DNA of 25,186 nucleotides from JBFMHD01 sp040752395 [NCBI: Candidatus Hydrogenedentota bacterium] (lineage in GTDB: Bacteria; JBFMHD01): the NCBI GenBank assembly GCA_040752395.1, contig JBFMHD010000011.1:1-25186 (forward strand). Reading direction: 5' to 3'. Under the pieces are notes generated by a model that was given only the letters and a program-made list of their open reading frames with translations, did no database searches and had not been told where the DNA came from. The stretch's first letter is position 1. Each line of letters opens with the position of its first letter. A program made the translations under genes and the position numbers. Below are positions 7,705-16,175 of this stretch, in pieces.

Positions 7705-10700
7705 TTATCTCTTTCCTTTAATAACAGATTTTGCTTTACTTAAAACATCCTGTTGTTCTTCAACATTTTTTATGTCTATCTCATCGCCCTCCTCATTATA
7801 GACCTGGATATCAAGTGCTAATCCCTGAAGCTCTCTAACAAGGACATTGAAACTTTCTGGTATACCTGGTGGAGATGCATTCTGACCCTTAACTAGAGCC
7901 TGATATATATTTGCTCTGCCTGAGACATCATCGCTTTTTACAGTAAGCAACTCCTGTAAAGTATAAGAGGCGCCATAAGCTTCGAGCGCCCAGACCTCCA
8001 TCTCACCCATTCTTTGACCACCGAACTGTGATTTCCCACCAAGCGGCTGTTGTGTCACAAGAGAATAAGGTCCTGTACTCCTGGCATGCATTTTATCATC
8101 AATAAGATGATTGAGTTTCATTATATACATAATGCCAACAGTAACTTTATTTTCAAATGGTTCACCGGTTTTTCCATCATAAAGAATAACTTTGCCATCA
8201 GGCGGTAGACCCGCATTAGCCAGATGAAACCTTGTCTCGTTTTCAGTAGCTCCATTAAATGGCGGACAAGAAGCATAAAATTCTAATTTAGATGCGGCCC
8301 AACCAAGATGTGTCTCAAATATCTGTCCTATGTTCATTCTTGAGGGAACACTTAAGGGATTCAAAACAACATCAACAGGTGTACCGTCTTCAAGATATGG
8401 CATATCCTCTACTGGTAATATTATAGAGATAACTCCTTTGTTTCCATGTCTACCCGCTATTTTGTCGCCAACTGATATTTTTTTCTTGGTTGCTAAAAAT
8501 ACTTTTACAAGCTCCTCTATGCCTGGCCCGAGTTCACCACCACCATCCTCTCTTGAGAATCTCTTAATGTCAATTACTATGCCACCTGAACCATGTGGTA
8601 CCCTCAAACTCGTATCTTTAACATTCTTTGCTTTCTCTCCAAATATAGAATGTAACAATTTGAACTCAGGTGAAACATCACTCTCGCCCTTTGGCGTAAC
8701 TTTACCGACAAGGATGTCACCTGGTTTAACCCGTGTCCCTAATTTAACAATACCATCCTCATTCAGGGCCTCTAAAGCCTGTTCACTTATACCCGGGATA
8801 TCTTTTGTTATGTTTTCTCGGCCAAGCTTGGTATCCCTTACTTCGATCTCAAATTTCTCAATATGTACCGAGGTATAAACATCATCCCTTACCAGTCTCT
8901 CACTTAAAACAATAGCATCTTCAAAATTGAAGCCATGCCATGGCATAAATGCTACAAAAACATCTCGTCCAAGCGCTAATTCACCGTGTGACGTACCCGG
9001 GCCATCAGCTATAGGCTCACCCTTCTCAACCTTCTCACCGTCAATAACTATGGGTTTATAATTAATAGCAGTGTTCTGATTAGATCGTTTAAACTTAGGA
9101 AGCTCATATCTATGATCGAATCCATTTTTATCCCTGATTATTATCTCATCAGCACTGGTCTTAACAACTGTTCCACTTTCACTCGCAACAATAACAGCAC
9201 CGGAATCTATGGCAATTTTTCTTTCTATACCCGTACCTACAATTGCTGGTTCACATTTAAGTAGAGGTACTGCCTGTCTCTGCATATTTGAACCCATCAA
9301 TGCTCTATTCGCATCATCATGTTCAAGAAATGGTATCAAGGCAGTAGAAACACTGACTATCTGTTTAGGTGACAGATCTATGAAATCTACTTCTTCAGGT
9401 AAAACATAAATATATTCTTCGCCTGACTCACCATATCTAACAAGTATTTTATCCTCAACAAATTTACCCTGTGAATCCACCTCTGTTGTGGCCTGAGCTA
9501 TCTTATACCCGTCTTCTTCAGCAGCATTTAAATAAACCACCTCATTTGTCACTTTTCCATTTATTACTCTTCTATATGGTGTTTCTAAAAAACCGTAATT
9601 ATTAGGTTTTGCATACGTTGAAAGCGATACAATTAACCCAATGTTTGGGCCTTCAGGCGTTTCTATGGGGCAAATCCTGCCATAATGTGTCCGATGAACA
9701 TCTCGGACATCGAACATAGCTCTTTCCCGCTGAAGCCCACCTGGCCCTAAAGCTGAAAGTCTTCTTTTATGGGTTAGCGCAGCTAATGGATTTGTTTGAT
9801 CCATAAATTGTGATAATTGACTCGTACCGAAAAATTCCCTTAATGCTGCAGTAATTGGCTTGATATTAATCAGACTCTGTGGTGTGGCTGTATCCTGATC
9901 CAGAATACTCAATTTATCTCTAACTGACCTCTCCATCTTCATAAATGCTGTTCTTAGATGACTTTGCAATAACTCACCAACGCTCCGTATCCGTCGATTG
10001 CCAAGATGGTCTGTATCATCAGATTTTCCTTGTGTCTGTTCTAGTTTGAATAACATTTTTATAACTTCTATTACATCTTCTTTGGTCAATAGTCTGTCAC
10101 TCTCTCTTTCATTGGTTATCCCGAGCCGCTTGTTCAGTTTATATCGTCCAACAGTTCCAAGGTCATAATATTTTGGATCTTTAAATCTTCTGTTAAACTC
10201 TGTCCGTACAATATCATCAGGTCCTAAATCACCAGGTCTAAATACTTCAAATACAACTCGTAATGCCTCCATTACTGACATTGAGGTATCCCGTAATAAG
10301 GTCTCTAATACAGGTTTATACTCATCACCACCTAAAAAAATGTGTAGTTTTGTAATACTACGTTTCTGTAAATCTTCAAGTATCTCACCTGTTATGGGTG
10401 CCAATCTCAACTTTTCAATATACACTATCTCTTCTTTATTTTCTTCGTTTTTTGCTTTTTGTAGCAATGTTACAAGCTCATCATTTAAAATTAATCTCTT
10501 TCCCATAATCTGCTGTGAAATTAAAGGGTCTATTTCATGTCCTTGTTGTGGAAGCTCATATTCCTGAATCGGGCAAAAACATTTCAATACATCTACATCT
10601 GAATCAAAACCCCAGGTTCTTAAAAAAGTAAACGCAGATATCTTCTTTTTTTTATCAAGTTTGACATAAAGAGCACCGCTTACGTCAAACTCAAATTCCA

Positions 10701-11259
10701 CCCATGATCCACGATACGGGTTTACTCTTGCTGAATATAATTTTCTGCCCTGTGGATGACGTTTTCCATCGTCATCATCAAAATTTAAACCGGGTGAGCG
10801 GTGTAATTGTGATACGATAACACGCTCAGCACCATTAACTATAAACGTTGCATCCTTTGTCATTAAAGGTATATCACCAAAATAAACCTCCTGCTCTTTA
10901 ATCTCGCCTGTTCGCTTGTTTATAAGTCTTATCCTGACTTTAAGAGGCGCAGAATAAGTAGTATCTCTATCCCGTGCTTCCTGTTCACTGAATTTAGGTT
11001 CACCAAGAATATAATACATAAACTCAAGAACAATCCCCTCTTCTTCCTCCTCTTCAGTCTTTCTTGCTTTAGAATAATCTATAGGAAAAATTTCATTGAA
11101 TAATTCCTGTAAACCATAATTCTTTCTTTCGTCGGGATCAACGTTTCTCTGAAGAAACCATTCATAAGATTCAATCTGCATTTCTATGAGAAAAGGTGGT
11201 TCATATTGTTCAGGAATTTTTGAAAAAGATATACGGTCTATCTTGTTTAGTTTGCCCAT
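7705..11259 (-). CDS. rpoB: DNA-directed RNA polymerase subunit beta
   Basis: The 1184-residue protein is collinear with bacterial RpoB and has the short form without the large lineage-specific inserts of enterobacteria. Visible features are the lobe/protrusion region with [20 protein letters not shown] (about 127-146), the rifampicin-binding region at about 480-510 ([19 protein letters not shown], then [14 protein letters not shown]), [16 protein letters not shown], the catalytic-site segments [12 protein letters not shown] and [10 protein letters not shown], and the C-terminal clamp piece [20 protein letters not shown]. The positions where resistance substitutions usually occur carry the sensitive residues (Asp487, His497, Ser502). 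The start ATG at 11259 has AGAGGAG supplied by the leader repeat. The gene lies downstream of rplL and, past the remnant, upstream of rpoC. Confidence 0.98.
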   Translation of the reverse strand: MGKLNKIDRISFSKIPEQYEPPFLIEMQIESYEWFLQRNVDPDERKNYGLQELFNEIFPIDYSKARKTEEEEEEGIVLEFMYYILGEPKFSEQEARDRDTTYSAPLKVRIRLINKRTGEIKEQEVYFGDIPLMTKDATFIVNGAERVIVSQLHRSPGLNFDDDDGKRHPQGRKLYSARVNPYRGSWVEFEFDVSGALYVKLDKKKKISAFTFLRTWGFDSDVDVLKCFCPIQEYELPQQGHEIDPLISQQIMGKRLILNDELVTLLQKAKNEENKEEIVYIEKLRLAPITGEILEDLQKRSITKLHIFLGGDEYKPVLETLLRDTSMSVMEALRVVFEVFRPGDLGPDDIVRTEFNRRFKDPKYYDLGTVGRYKLNKRLGITNERESDRLLTKEDVIEVIKMLFKLEQTQGKSDDTDHLGNRRIRSVGELLQSHLRTAFMKMERSVRDKLSILDQDTATPQSLINIKPITAALREFFGTSQLSQFMDQTNPLAALTHKRRLSALGPGGLQRERAMFDVRDVHRTHYGRICPIETPEGPNIGLIVSLSTYAKPNNYGFLETPYRRVINGKVTNEVVYLNAAEEDGYKIAQATTEVDSQGKFVEDKILVRYGESGEEYIYVLPEEVDFIDLSPKQIVSVSTALIPFLEHDDANRALMGSNMQRQAVPLLKCEPAIVGTGIERKIAIDSGAVIVASESGTVVKTSADEIIIRDKNGFDHRYELPKFKRSNQNTAINYKPIVIDGEKVEKGEPIADGPGTSHGELALGRDVFVAFMPWHGFNFEDAIVLSERLVRDDVYTSVHIEKFEIEVRDTKLGRENITKDIPGISEQALEALNEDGIVKLGTRVKPGDILVGKVTPKGESDVSPEFKLLHSIFGEKAKNVKDTSLRVPHGSGGIVIDIKRFSREDGGGELGPGIEELVKVFLATKKKISVGDKIAGRHGNKGVISIILPVEDMPYLEDGTPVDVVLNPLSVPSRMNIGQIFETHLGWAASKLEFYASCPPFNGATENETRFHLANAGLPPDGKVILYDGKTGEPFENKVTVGIMYIMKLNHLIDDKMHARSTGPYSLVTQQPLGGKSQFGGQRMGEMEVWALEAYGASYTLQELLTVKSDDVSGRANIYQALVKGQNASPPGIPESFNVLVRELQGLALDIQVYNEEGDEIDIKNVEEQQDVLSKAKSVIKGKR

Positions 11260-11265
11260 ATAATT

Positions 11266-11517
11266 ACTCCTCTGAAAAACTTCGCAACTCTAATAATTCG
11301 GGGTACAGGCTACAGGCTACGGACTACAGCCGGCTGGAGCCCCCTATGAAAAGTCTTGAGTCTTGAGTCCTGTTTTGACTCACGACTTGCGACTCACGAC
11401 TCTTTTCATATCATCTTTAGTTTTTCATACTTTGTGCCTTTATGCCTTCCACTCCTGTCTTCTGTCTTCTGGCTCCTGTCTCCTATCTGCCTTTGTGCCT
11501 TTGTGCCTCTTGCTTCT
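11266..11517 (-). repeat. Word-repeat leader unit between rplL and rpoB
   Basis: This part of the 344-base rplL-rpoB gap holds ACTCCTCTGAAAAAC at the rpoB side, CGCAACTCTAATAATTCGGG, the GGTACAGGCTACAGGCTAC word, CAGCCGGCTG, the CTTGAGT hairpin (11359-11387, loop CTGTTTT), TATCATCTTTAGTTTTTCAT, and then runs of CCTGTCTTCTGTCTTCTGG and TTTGTGCCTTTGTGCC words ending in TCTTGCTTCT. The purine-rich GAAGCAAGATAACGG block is absent. The stretch 11359-11516 is nearly identical to 12119-12278 on the other side of rplL. No reading frame in it looks like a gene. Confidence 0.85.
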
Positions 11518-11603
11518 ATAATAATATATTATTAAAAACATAATATTGGATCAAGCCAAATTCCAAATCCCTAATAATTGTCTTTAAAATTTTAACGACC
11601 TTA
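11518..11603 (-). promoter_or_regulatory. AT-rich remainder of the rplL-rpoB gap, possible rpoBC promoter
   Basis: Non-repetitive AT-rich sequence downstream of rplL. It contains the 16-base perfect palindrome TAATAATATATTATTA at 11519-11534. On the coding strand TTGATC is followed after 17 bases by TAATAT, a weak match to a sigma-70 type promoter that would transcribe rpoB separately. No convincing terminator was seen. The match is only partial and AT-rich sequence produces such matches by chance. Confidence 0.25.
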
Positions 11604-11987
11604 TTATTTAATTTCAACAGTAGCACCTACTGCTTCGAGTTTGGTCTTTATCTCCTCAGCCTTTTCTTTTGAGACCTTTGAAACTATTACCGCGGGAATA
11701 TTATCAACAAGCGTTTTTGATTCTTTTAAATCCTTGTTAATAATGGTTTTCACTTCCTTTACAACCTGAATCTTTTTATCGCCAACAGCAGTCATAATAA
11801 CATCAAACTCGGTCTTTTCTTCTTTAACAGCTTGCGCTGATGAATCGGCTTGGGCGACCTGCGCTACTGTAACAGGCGCTTGAGCAGATACCCCAAGCTC
11901 TTTCTCAAGTTCTTTTACTAATTCTGAAATTTCAAGAATAGTAGCACTTTTAATAAAATTTTTAACTTCTTCTTTTGTTATAGCCAT
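11604..11987 (-). CDS. rplL: 50S ribosomal protein L7/L12
   Basis: The start chosen is ATG at 11987 (MAITKEEVKNFIKS), which has AGGAGG six bases upstream; this gives 127 residues, normal for the family. The N-terminal dimerisation part (1-31, ILEISELVKELEKELGV) is followed by an alanine/valine/glutamine hinge (about 32-58) and the C-terminal domain starting at EKTEFDVIMTAVGDKKIQVV. The usual glycine-rich GLGLKEAK motif reads NKDLKESKTLVDN, a conservative variant. L7/L12 forms the ribosomal stalk with L10 and recruits translation GTPases. Repetitive spacers of over 300 bases flank it on both sides, which is unusual since rplJ and rplL normally sit close together. Confidence 0.97.
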   Translation of the reverse strand: MAITKEEVKNFIKSATILEISELVKELEKELGVSAQAPVTVAQVAQADSSAQAVKEEKTEFDVIMTAVGDKKIQVVKEVKTIINKDLKESKTLVDNIPAVIVSKVSKEKAEEIKTKLEAVGATVEIK

Positions 11988-11988
11988 A

Positions 11989-12300
11989 AGTCCTCCTATA
12001 AAAAGAAGCAAGAAGCAAGAAGCAAGATAACGGAAGAAGTGAGAGGTGTCAGGACGGGGTACAGGCTATAGGCTACGGACTACAGCCGGCTGGAGCCCGA
12101 AGCCCGGAGCCTGCTGAAAAGTCTTGAGTCCTGTTTTGACTCACGACTTGCGACTTGTGACTCTTTTCATATCATCTTTAGTTTTTCATACGTTGTGCCT
12201 TTATGCCTTCCCCTCCTGTCTTCTGTCTTCTGGCTCCTGTCTCCTATCTGCCTTTGTGCCTTTGTGCCTCTTGCTTCTTTCGTTATCTTGCAGCTACATA
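11989..12300 (-). repeat. Composite repeat element between rplJ and rplL with inverted terminal words
   Basis: The 313-base gap has no gene. From the rplL side it holds tandem GAAGCAAGAAGCAAG, ATAACGGAAGAAGTGAGAGG, the GGCTATAGGCTACGG word, CAGCCGGCTG, AGCCCGGAGCCTG, a 12-base-arm hairpin at 12119-12149 (11 of 12 pairs, loop CTGTTTT), TATCATCTTTAGTTTTTCAT, CTGTCTTCTGTCTTCTGG and TTTGTGCCTTTGTGCC words. The two ends carry an inverted pair: 12022-12039 (GCAAGATAACGGAAGAAG) and 12274-12291 (CTTCTTTCGTTATCTTGC), matching at 17 of 18 positions. The layout resembles a small non-autonomous element or a recombined double unit. The far edge abuts the rplJ stop. Confidence 0.8.
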
Positions 12301-12810
12301 TCATCTTCTCTGAATTGCATTTAAAAGAGATAATAGATTTCTTACAGACGCTGTTAGAACATTGACTAATCCCTGAGCGGGCCAACTTAATAAATATAAA
12401 AGCCTGAGTATAAGTTCCTCTCTGCCTGGCAACCTGGCAATTTGTTCAACGCCGTCTCTTTCTACAATCAAACCTTCTATAATACCGCCCTTGATCTTGA
12501 GCTTAGGTACCCTTTTAGAAAACTCATAAACAAGTTTTGCTGTCATTACAGGGTCCTCCTGACTATAAGCAATCCCAACTGGCCCTTTTAAGAATTTTTC
12601 ATAATCTTTTAAGCCGAGGTTAGAAATAGCTATTTTTGCTAATCTATTCTTTATAATCCTGAAGTTAACCCTGTTTAATCTTATTTCTTTTCTTAATTGA
12701 TACATTTCAGAAACAGTTAATCCTTGATTTTCTGCAAAAACTATTGATTTAGCATCCTTTATTTCATCTTTTAACCATCTTACAAATTCTTCTTTCTCTT
12801 TTCTTAACAT
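12301..12810 (-). CDS. rplJ: 50S ribosomal protein L10
   Basis: The 169-residue protein fits L10 (usual length 160-180). The N-terminal rRNA-binding domain is visible as AKSIVFAENQGLTVSEMYQL, LRKEIRLNRVNFRIIKNRL and LKGPVGIAYSQEDPV. The GGIIEGLIVERDGVEQIARL segment and PGREELILRLLYLLSWPAQG mark the family's second half, and the C-terminal helix (VRNLLSLLNAIQ) binds L7/L12 dimers. The start ATG at 12810 follows GAGGGAACCAGG. The gap to rplA is 61 bases and filled with a repeat word, so the structured L10 autoregulatory leader found in some bacteria was not seen. Confidence 0.96.
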   Translation of the reverse strand: MLRKEKEEFVRWLKDEIKDAKSIVFAENQGLTVSEMYQLRKEIRLNRVNFRIIKNRLAKIAISNLGLKDYEKFLKGPVGIAYSQEDPVMTAKLVYEFSKRVPKLKIKGGIIEGLIVERDGVEQIARLPGREELILRLLYLLSWPAQGLVNVLTASVRNLLSLLNAIQRR

Positions 12811-12871
12811 GAACCTGGTTCCCTCTTTCCTTGCTTTTTTCGTTATCTCTCTTTATCTTGCTTCTATCCTA
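12811..12871 (+). repeat. Short inverted copy of the AAGCAAGATAAC word before rplJ
   Basis: The whole rplA-rplJ gap consists of CTTTCCTTGCTTTTTTCGTT, ATCTCTCTTTATCTTGCTTC and a few more bases. This is the complement of the GAAGCAAGATAACGAAAGAAG word that fills other spacers. Its orientation relative to the downstream gene is opposite to the main leader units. Confidence 0.6.
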
Positions 12872-13573
12872 TTAGGCTACCTTCTTTAATTCAGAGACTT
12901 TTATTTTTACAGCCGGCCCCATAGTTGAACATAATGTAATACTTTTAATATAAGCACCTTTTACAGTCGCGGGTTTCATTCTTAATACTGTTTCTAAAGT
13001 CGTAATAAGATTGTCTTGTAATTTATCTTCAGTAAATGAAGCTTTACCTATTGGTAAATGGATATTCGAAAATTTGTCAACATTTATCTCTATTTTACCA
13101 GCTTTAAACTCTTTTACAGCTTCTTTAATTTCAAAAGTAACTGTGCCTGTTTTAGGATTTGGCATAAGTCCTCGAGGTCCTAAAATCTTCCCAAGTTTTC
13201 CTACTTCTTTCATCATATCAGGCGGGGCTATCGCAACATCAAAATCAGTCCAGCCCTCTTTCATTATCTTTTCAATCAAATCCTCAGCCCCTACATAATC
13301 AGCACCTGATTCTTTTGCTTCTTTCTCCTTTTCGCCTTTAGCAAAAACAATTACTCTTATCTTTTTCCCTATACCATGCGGTAATGAAACAGTCCCTCTG
13401 ATTTTTTGTTCTGATTTAGTTGGGTCAAGATTCATATTCATTGCCAATTCAATGGTTTCATCAAATTTTGCTGTTGCCAAACTTTTTGTCAGTTTTAGCG
13501 CTTCCTCTATCTCATACTCTTTGTCTTTTTTATATTTTGTAATTAATTCCCTGTATCGTTTTCCTCGCTTCAT
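12872..13573 (-). CDS. rplA: 50S ribosomal protein L1
   Basis: Of two possible starts, ATG at 13573 (MKRGKRYRELI) is preferred over the GTG nine bases upstream because GAGGTG then lies at normal spacing; this gives 233 residues, typical for L1. Recognisable parts are DETIELAMNMNLDPTKSEQK, IRGTVSLPHGIGKKIRVIVF, the domain II segment EGWTDFDVAIAPPDMM, LGKILGPRGLMPNPKTGTVT, KAGKIEINVDKFSNIHLPIG, and a closing STMGPAVKIKV. L1 binds 23S rRNA at the E-site stalk and often represses its own operon. It is separated from rplK by the methyltransferase/endonuclease insertion, although the rplK-rplA pair is normally contiguous. Confidence 0.97.
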   Translation of the reverse strand: MKRGKRYRELITKYKKDKEYEIEEALKLTKSLATAKFDETIELAMNMNLDPTKSEQKIRGTVSLPHGIGKKIRVIVFAKGEKEKEAKESGADYVGAEDLIEKIMKEGWTDFDVAIAPPDMMKEVGKLGKILGPRGLMPNPKTGTVTFEIKEAVKEFKAGKIEINVDKFSNIHLPIGKASFTEDKLQDNLITTLETVLRMKPATVKGAYIKSITLCSTMGPAVKIKVSELKKVA

Positions 13574-13593
13574 TGCTATCACCTCTTATCTAC

Positions 13594-13776
13594 CTATAAC
13601 AGTTTGTATTCATGAAGCACAGCACTAATTTTTCCTACCGCAGCTATCGTCCTTGCTTTGCCTATACAACTATTTAAGTTACTAACCAATCCTGTGTCTA
13701 TAAAAATTAGTGTTTGGTTTGCGTGAGTGCTGTAAGACACGAACCTTTTATGCTGTGTTATATGAAATTGTACCAT
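13594..13776 (-). pseudogene. 60-codon reading frame in frame behind the endonuclease gene, possible remnant
   Basis: This frame lies two sense codons after the TGA of the preceding gene, in the same frame, and ends with ISAVLHEYKLL just before rplA. The piece GKARTIAAVGKISAVLHEY looks like real protein rather than translated spacer. No product is recognised and no Shine-Dalgarno sequence precedes its ATG. It may be the C-terminus of a restriction enzyme cut off by a TGA, the remnant of a third gene of the insertion, or chance. The same DNA contains an inverted repeat (13623-13633 and 13702-13712). Confidence 0.3.
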
Positions 13777-13782
13777 AACTTT

Positions 13783-14286
13783 TCACACTTTCCTTAGACT
13801 TTCAAATAATTTTTTTAGCAAGAGAGCAGTCAAAACTGTTTTTTCTAATTTGCAAACGGTTCTATACATTTTTGCTGAGTCTTTTATCCATACAACACCA
13901 TCAAGAACAGCTATTCTTATAGCATTCCCTTTTTTTCCTATACTTGTTGCTTTAGGCTCTTCAATAGATTCAATTATTGCCTTAAATCCTAAAGAGCGAA
14001 CTCTACCAACTATTCTAATGACGGTTTTGGGATTATACTTAACAAACATTTCATTCTTTCGTAGAAATGCTACATAGTGGTCATCAATTGGGAATTTAGG
14101 CAACTTCAACAAATTTTTAATCAATAAAATATTATCGCCTGATTTATAAACTTCTTCCAATTCTTTCTTTATCTCAATAGGAACAGCTCGCCATGTTTCT
14201 TCTGTTGTTGAATAAATATTATGAAGGTTATCTAAATAGCCAGGCGAATTGGCTATTTGAATACTTTTTCTTACCCATTCGTTCAT
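13783..14286 (-). CDS. Putative type II restriction endonuclease, probably internally deleted
   Basis: The gene overlaps the methyltransferase stop by four bases (ATGA), the usual coupling of restriction-modification pairs. Its 167 residues begin MNEWVRKSIQIANSPGYLDN. They include KFPIDDHYVAFLRKNE (about 64-79), NPKTVIRIVGRVRSLGFK and EEPKATSIGKKGNAIR. They then jump to AVLDGVVWIKDSAKMYR and TVLTALLLKKLFESLRKV. The first and last thirds resemble N- and C-terminal parts of some type II endonucleases, as far as can be judged by recognition. No PD-(D/E)xK catalytic motif is visible in between, and the length is short for such enzymes. An internal in-frame deletion of the catalytic core is therefore suspected. 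An alternative is a small endonuclease of unrecognised fold. Its target site cannot be predicted. Confidence 0.5.
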   Translation of the reverse strand: MNEWVRKSIQIANSPGYLDNLHNIYSTTEETWRAVPIEIKKELEEVYKSGDNILLIKNLLKLPKFPIDDHYVAFLRKNEMFVKYNPKTVIRIVGRVRSLGFKAIIESIEEPKATSIGKKGNAIRIAVLDGVVWIKDSAKMYRTVCKLEKTVLTALLLKKLFESLRKV

Positions 14287-15437
14287 TTGTTTTCTTCCTG
14301 TATTTTATATAGTACGAAAGCAGATAGGTTATTAATTGACAAAAGTTTTTTCTGTGCCACATCTATCGCTATTTTAGAATTATCAATTCCAATCCATCGT
14401 CTACCCAGTTTTTCTGCAGCAATTAAAGTCGTTCCAGAACCAACAAAACAGTCTAAAATCAAGTCATCTGGTTTTGAGGATGTTTCTATAATAACCTTAA
14501 GCATCTCCAGATTTTTTTCAGTTGGATAAGAAGGATAAGGATGGTCTTTGAATTCCCAAACATCTTGTCTTTTCTTGCCTTTTTTGACTGCTTCTTCTGC
14601 ATAGTATATTCTTCTGGGATTACCACTTGAAGACCACTCAATTAACCCTTGTTCATCTAATTTATCTAATTCTTCTGGAGGATATTGCCAATGGCTACCC
14701 TTTGGGGGTTTGCGTCCTTTCCACTCTTTTCCTGTTGGTCCATTTAAAGTCTCTCCAGGAGCATGGAGAGGGAGGGTGGTATAATATCTACCATCTTTAT
14801 CAAGCTTTGGGAATAGAGTTTTAATCTGGTTTTCTGTAAATTTCTCTCGCTGGTCGTTCCAGAGATATTTATGAGTCTTTGAATAAAAAAGAATTGAATC
14901 TGTCATATTTCCATAAGCCTTTCTCTTGAAGCTCTTTGGATTGCATTTTATTTTTGTTATGTTATTAATAAATCGTTCTTGTCCAAAAATTTCATCCATC
15001 AGAACTTTCAAATAATGACACATCTTCCAATCAATATGAACATATATTGAACCATCATTCGATAATATTTCCTTGAGAAGAATTATTCTTTTTCTCAAAA
15101 ATTCAATATATTCTGCTCCTACAAGTCTATCGTTGTATGCGGTATCATCTTGTCTACTCTTACTTACTGTTCGTGAAATTCCACTTTTGAAATCCTGGTT
15201 TGTCCCAAATGGAGGGTCTATATATACCAGTCGGATTTTCCCTTTGATGTTTGTGTCTTTTATTAAAGCTTCTAACATTTGTAAATTATCTCCCCAGATT
15301 AGCATATTGCACCACCCATCAAGCCTACTCTTACCAAAACTTTTGATTTCTTTGAGAGTAATAGCAGATGTAATGGTAATAACTCTTTTCAAATCTTCTT
15401 TATCCTTATATTGTAATGCTGTACTGTTGTTTGCCAT
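14283..15437 (-). CDS. Site-specific DNA methyltransferase, N6-adenine/N4-cytosine type, beta class
   Basis: The 384-residue protein has motif IV (IDPPFGTNQDF; DPPF at 74-77) ahead of motif X (YPTEKNLEML, about 304-313) and motif I (LDCFVGSGTT, 328-337, binding S-adenosylmethionine). That order is the beta class. HIDWKMCHYLKVLMDEIFG is a conserved segment of this family. DPPF more often goes with adenine-N6 or cytosine-N4 methylation; the base and site cannot be told from sequence alone. The middle (about 160-290) should contain target recognition. The start ATG at 15437 has AGAGGAAATAAG upstream and lies 58 bases after the rplK stop. The gene and its partner replace the normal short rplK-rplA junction, so they are presumably transcribed with the ribosomal operon. 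Confidence 0.9.
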   Translation of the reverse strand: MANNSTALQYKDKEDLKRVITITSAITLKEIKSFGKSRLDGWCNMLIWGDNLQMLEALIKDTNIKGKIRLVYIDPPFGTNQDFKSGISRTVSKSRQDDTAYNDRLVGAEYIEFLRKRIILLKEILSNDGSIYVHIDWKMCHYLKVLMDEIFGQERFINNITKIKCNPKSFKRKAYGNMTDSILFYSKTHKYLWNDQREKFTENQIKTLFPKLDKDGRYYTTLPLHAPGETLNGPTGKEWKGRKPPKGSHWQYPPEELDKLDEQGLIEWSSSGNPRRIYYAEEAVKKGKKRQDVWEFKDHPYPSYPTEKNLEMLKVIIETSSKPDDLILDCFVGSGTTLIAAEKLGRRWIGIDNSKIAIDVAQKKLLSINNLSAFVLYKIQEENK

Positions 15438-15495
15438 CTTATTTCCTCTGTCTTCAATCCAAGATATAGCAGAATTTCAGATAACTGATGAATTA

Positions 15496-15924
15496 CTAAA
15501 CCTCTACCTCGACTCCCATGCTTTTTGCGGTTCCTGCAATCATACTTGCGGCTTTTTCAATATCAAAAGCATTCAAGTCTTTCATCTTCTGCTCTGCAAT
15601 CTCATATAAATCCTTTTTACTAATTTTCCCTACCTTTGTTCTATTAGGTTCTCCTGATCCTTTCTCAATTTTAAGTTTCTGTCTGATTAAAACAGCAGCG
15701 GGCGGTGTTTTTAACTCAAAAGTAAATGATTTATCTTTATATACTGTTATAATTACAGGTATCACTGTCTCTCCTTTATCTTTTGTTGCTTCATTAAAAG
15801 CTTTACAGAACTGCATTATATTTATGCCCTTCTGACCTAACGCCGGGCCGATAGGTGGTGCTGGTGTTGCTTTTGCCGCAGGTATTTGCAATTTTATATA
15901 GCTGTCAATATCTTTAGATACCAT
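15496..15924 (-). CDS. rplK: 50S ribosomal protein L11
   Basis: The 142-residue protein is a complete L11. The N-terminal domain carries [20 protein letters not shown] and [19 protein letters not shown]; the C-terminal rRNA-binding domain has [18 protein letters not shown] and [20 protein letters not shown], and ends with [15 protein letters not shown]11 sits at the GTPase-associated centre and is needed for stringent-factor signalling. The start ATG at 15924 has AGAGGAG from the leader repeat. nusG lies upstream and the modification gene downstream, where L1 is expected. Confidence 0.98.
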   Translation of the reverse strand: MVSKDIDSYIKLQIPAAKATPAPPIGPALGQKGINIMQFCKAFNEATKDKGETVIPVIITVYKDKSFTFELKTPPAAVLIRQKLKIEKGSGEPNRTKVGKISKKDLYEIAEQKMKDLNAFDIEKAASMIAGTAKSMGVEVEV

Positions 15925-15928
15925 AAAT

Positions 15929-16002
15929 ACTCCTCTGAAAAACGCTGTAACTCTAATAATTCGGGGTACAGGCTACGGGCTACGGACTACAGCCGGCTGG
16001 AG
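15929..16002 (-). repeat. First (gene-proximal) leader unit before rplK
   Basis: CTCCTCTGAAAAACGCTGTA and CTCTAATAATTCGGGGTACA lead into the GGCTACGGGCTACGGACTAC word and CAGCCGGCTGGAGCC. It belongs to the short class lacking the GAAGCAAGATAAC block, like the units before rpoB and ftsA. It provides the rplK ribosome binding site. Confidence 0.85.
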
Positions 16003-16172
16003 CCTCCTCCTCTGAAAAACATTGTAACTCTAATAATATCAAATAGAAGCAAGAGGCAAGAAGCAAGATAACGGAAGAAGTGAGAGGTATCAGGACGGGC
16101 TACAGGCGTAGGCTGCTGAAAAGTCTTGAGTCCTGTTTTGACTTATGACTCGCGACTTGTGGTCCACGACTG
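16003..16172 (-). repeat. Second, tandem leader unit between nusG and rplK
   Basis: Directly behind the first unit a second copy begins with TCCTCCTCTGAAAAAC, here not next to any start codon. It goes on with ATTGTAACTCTAATAATATC, the AGAAGCAAGAGGCAAGAAGC word, ATAACGGAAGAAGTGAGAGG, a truncated GGCTACAGGC word and the CTTGAGT hairpin (16121-16151, loop CTGTTTT, arms less perfect than in other copies). It ends next to the nusG stop. It is of the long class. Confidence 0.85.
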
Positions 16173-16175
16173 ATT

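Noticed and set aside
11989-12300. Insertion sequence with transposase between rplJ and rplL
   Set aside because: The element is about 270 bases and has no reading frame resembling a transposase; at most it is non-autonomous.
12124-12385. Open frames on both strands across the rplJ-rplL spacer
   Set aside because: They translate the low-complexity words (CTGTCTTCTGG, TTTGTGCC) and have no Shine-Dalgarno sequence or family resemblance.
13783-13785. TGA read as a sense codon joining the endonuclease frame to the next 62 codons
   Set aside because: TGA serves as a normal stop for several intact genes here (for example hpf, rplJ and murC), so recoding is not supported; decay or a separate remnant is simpler.
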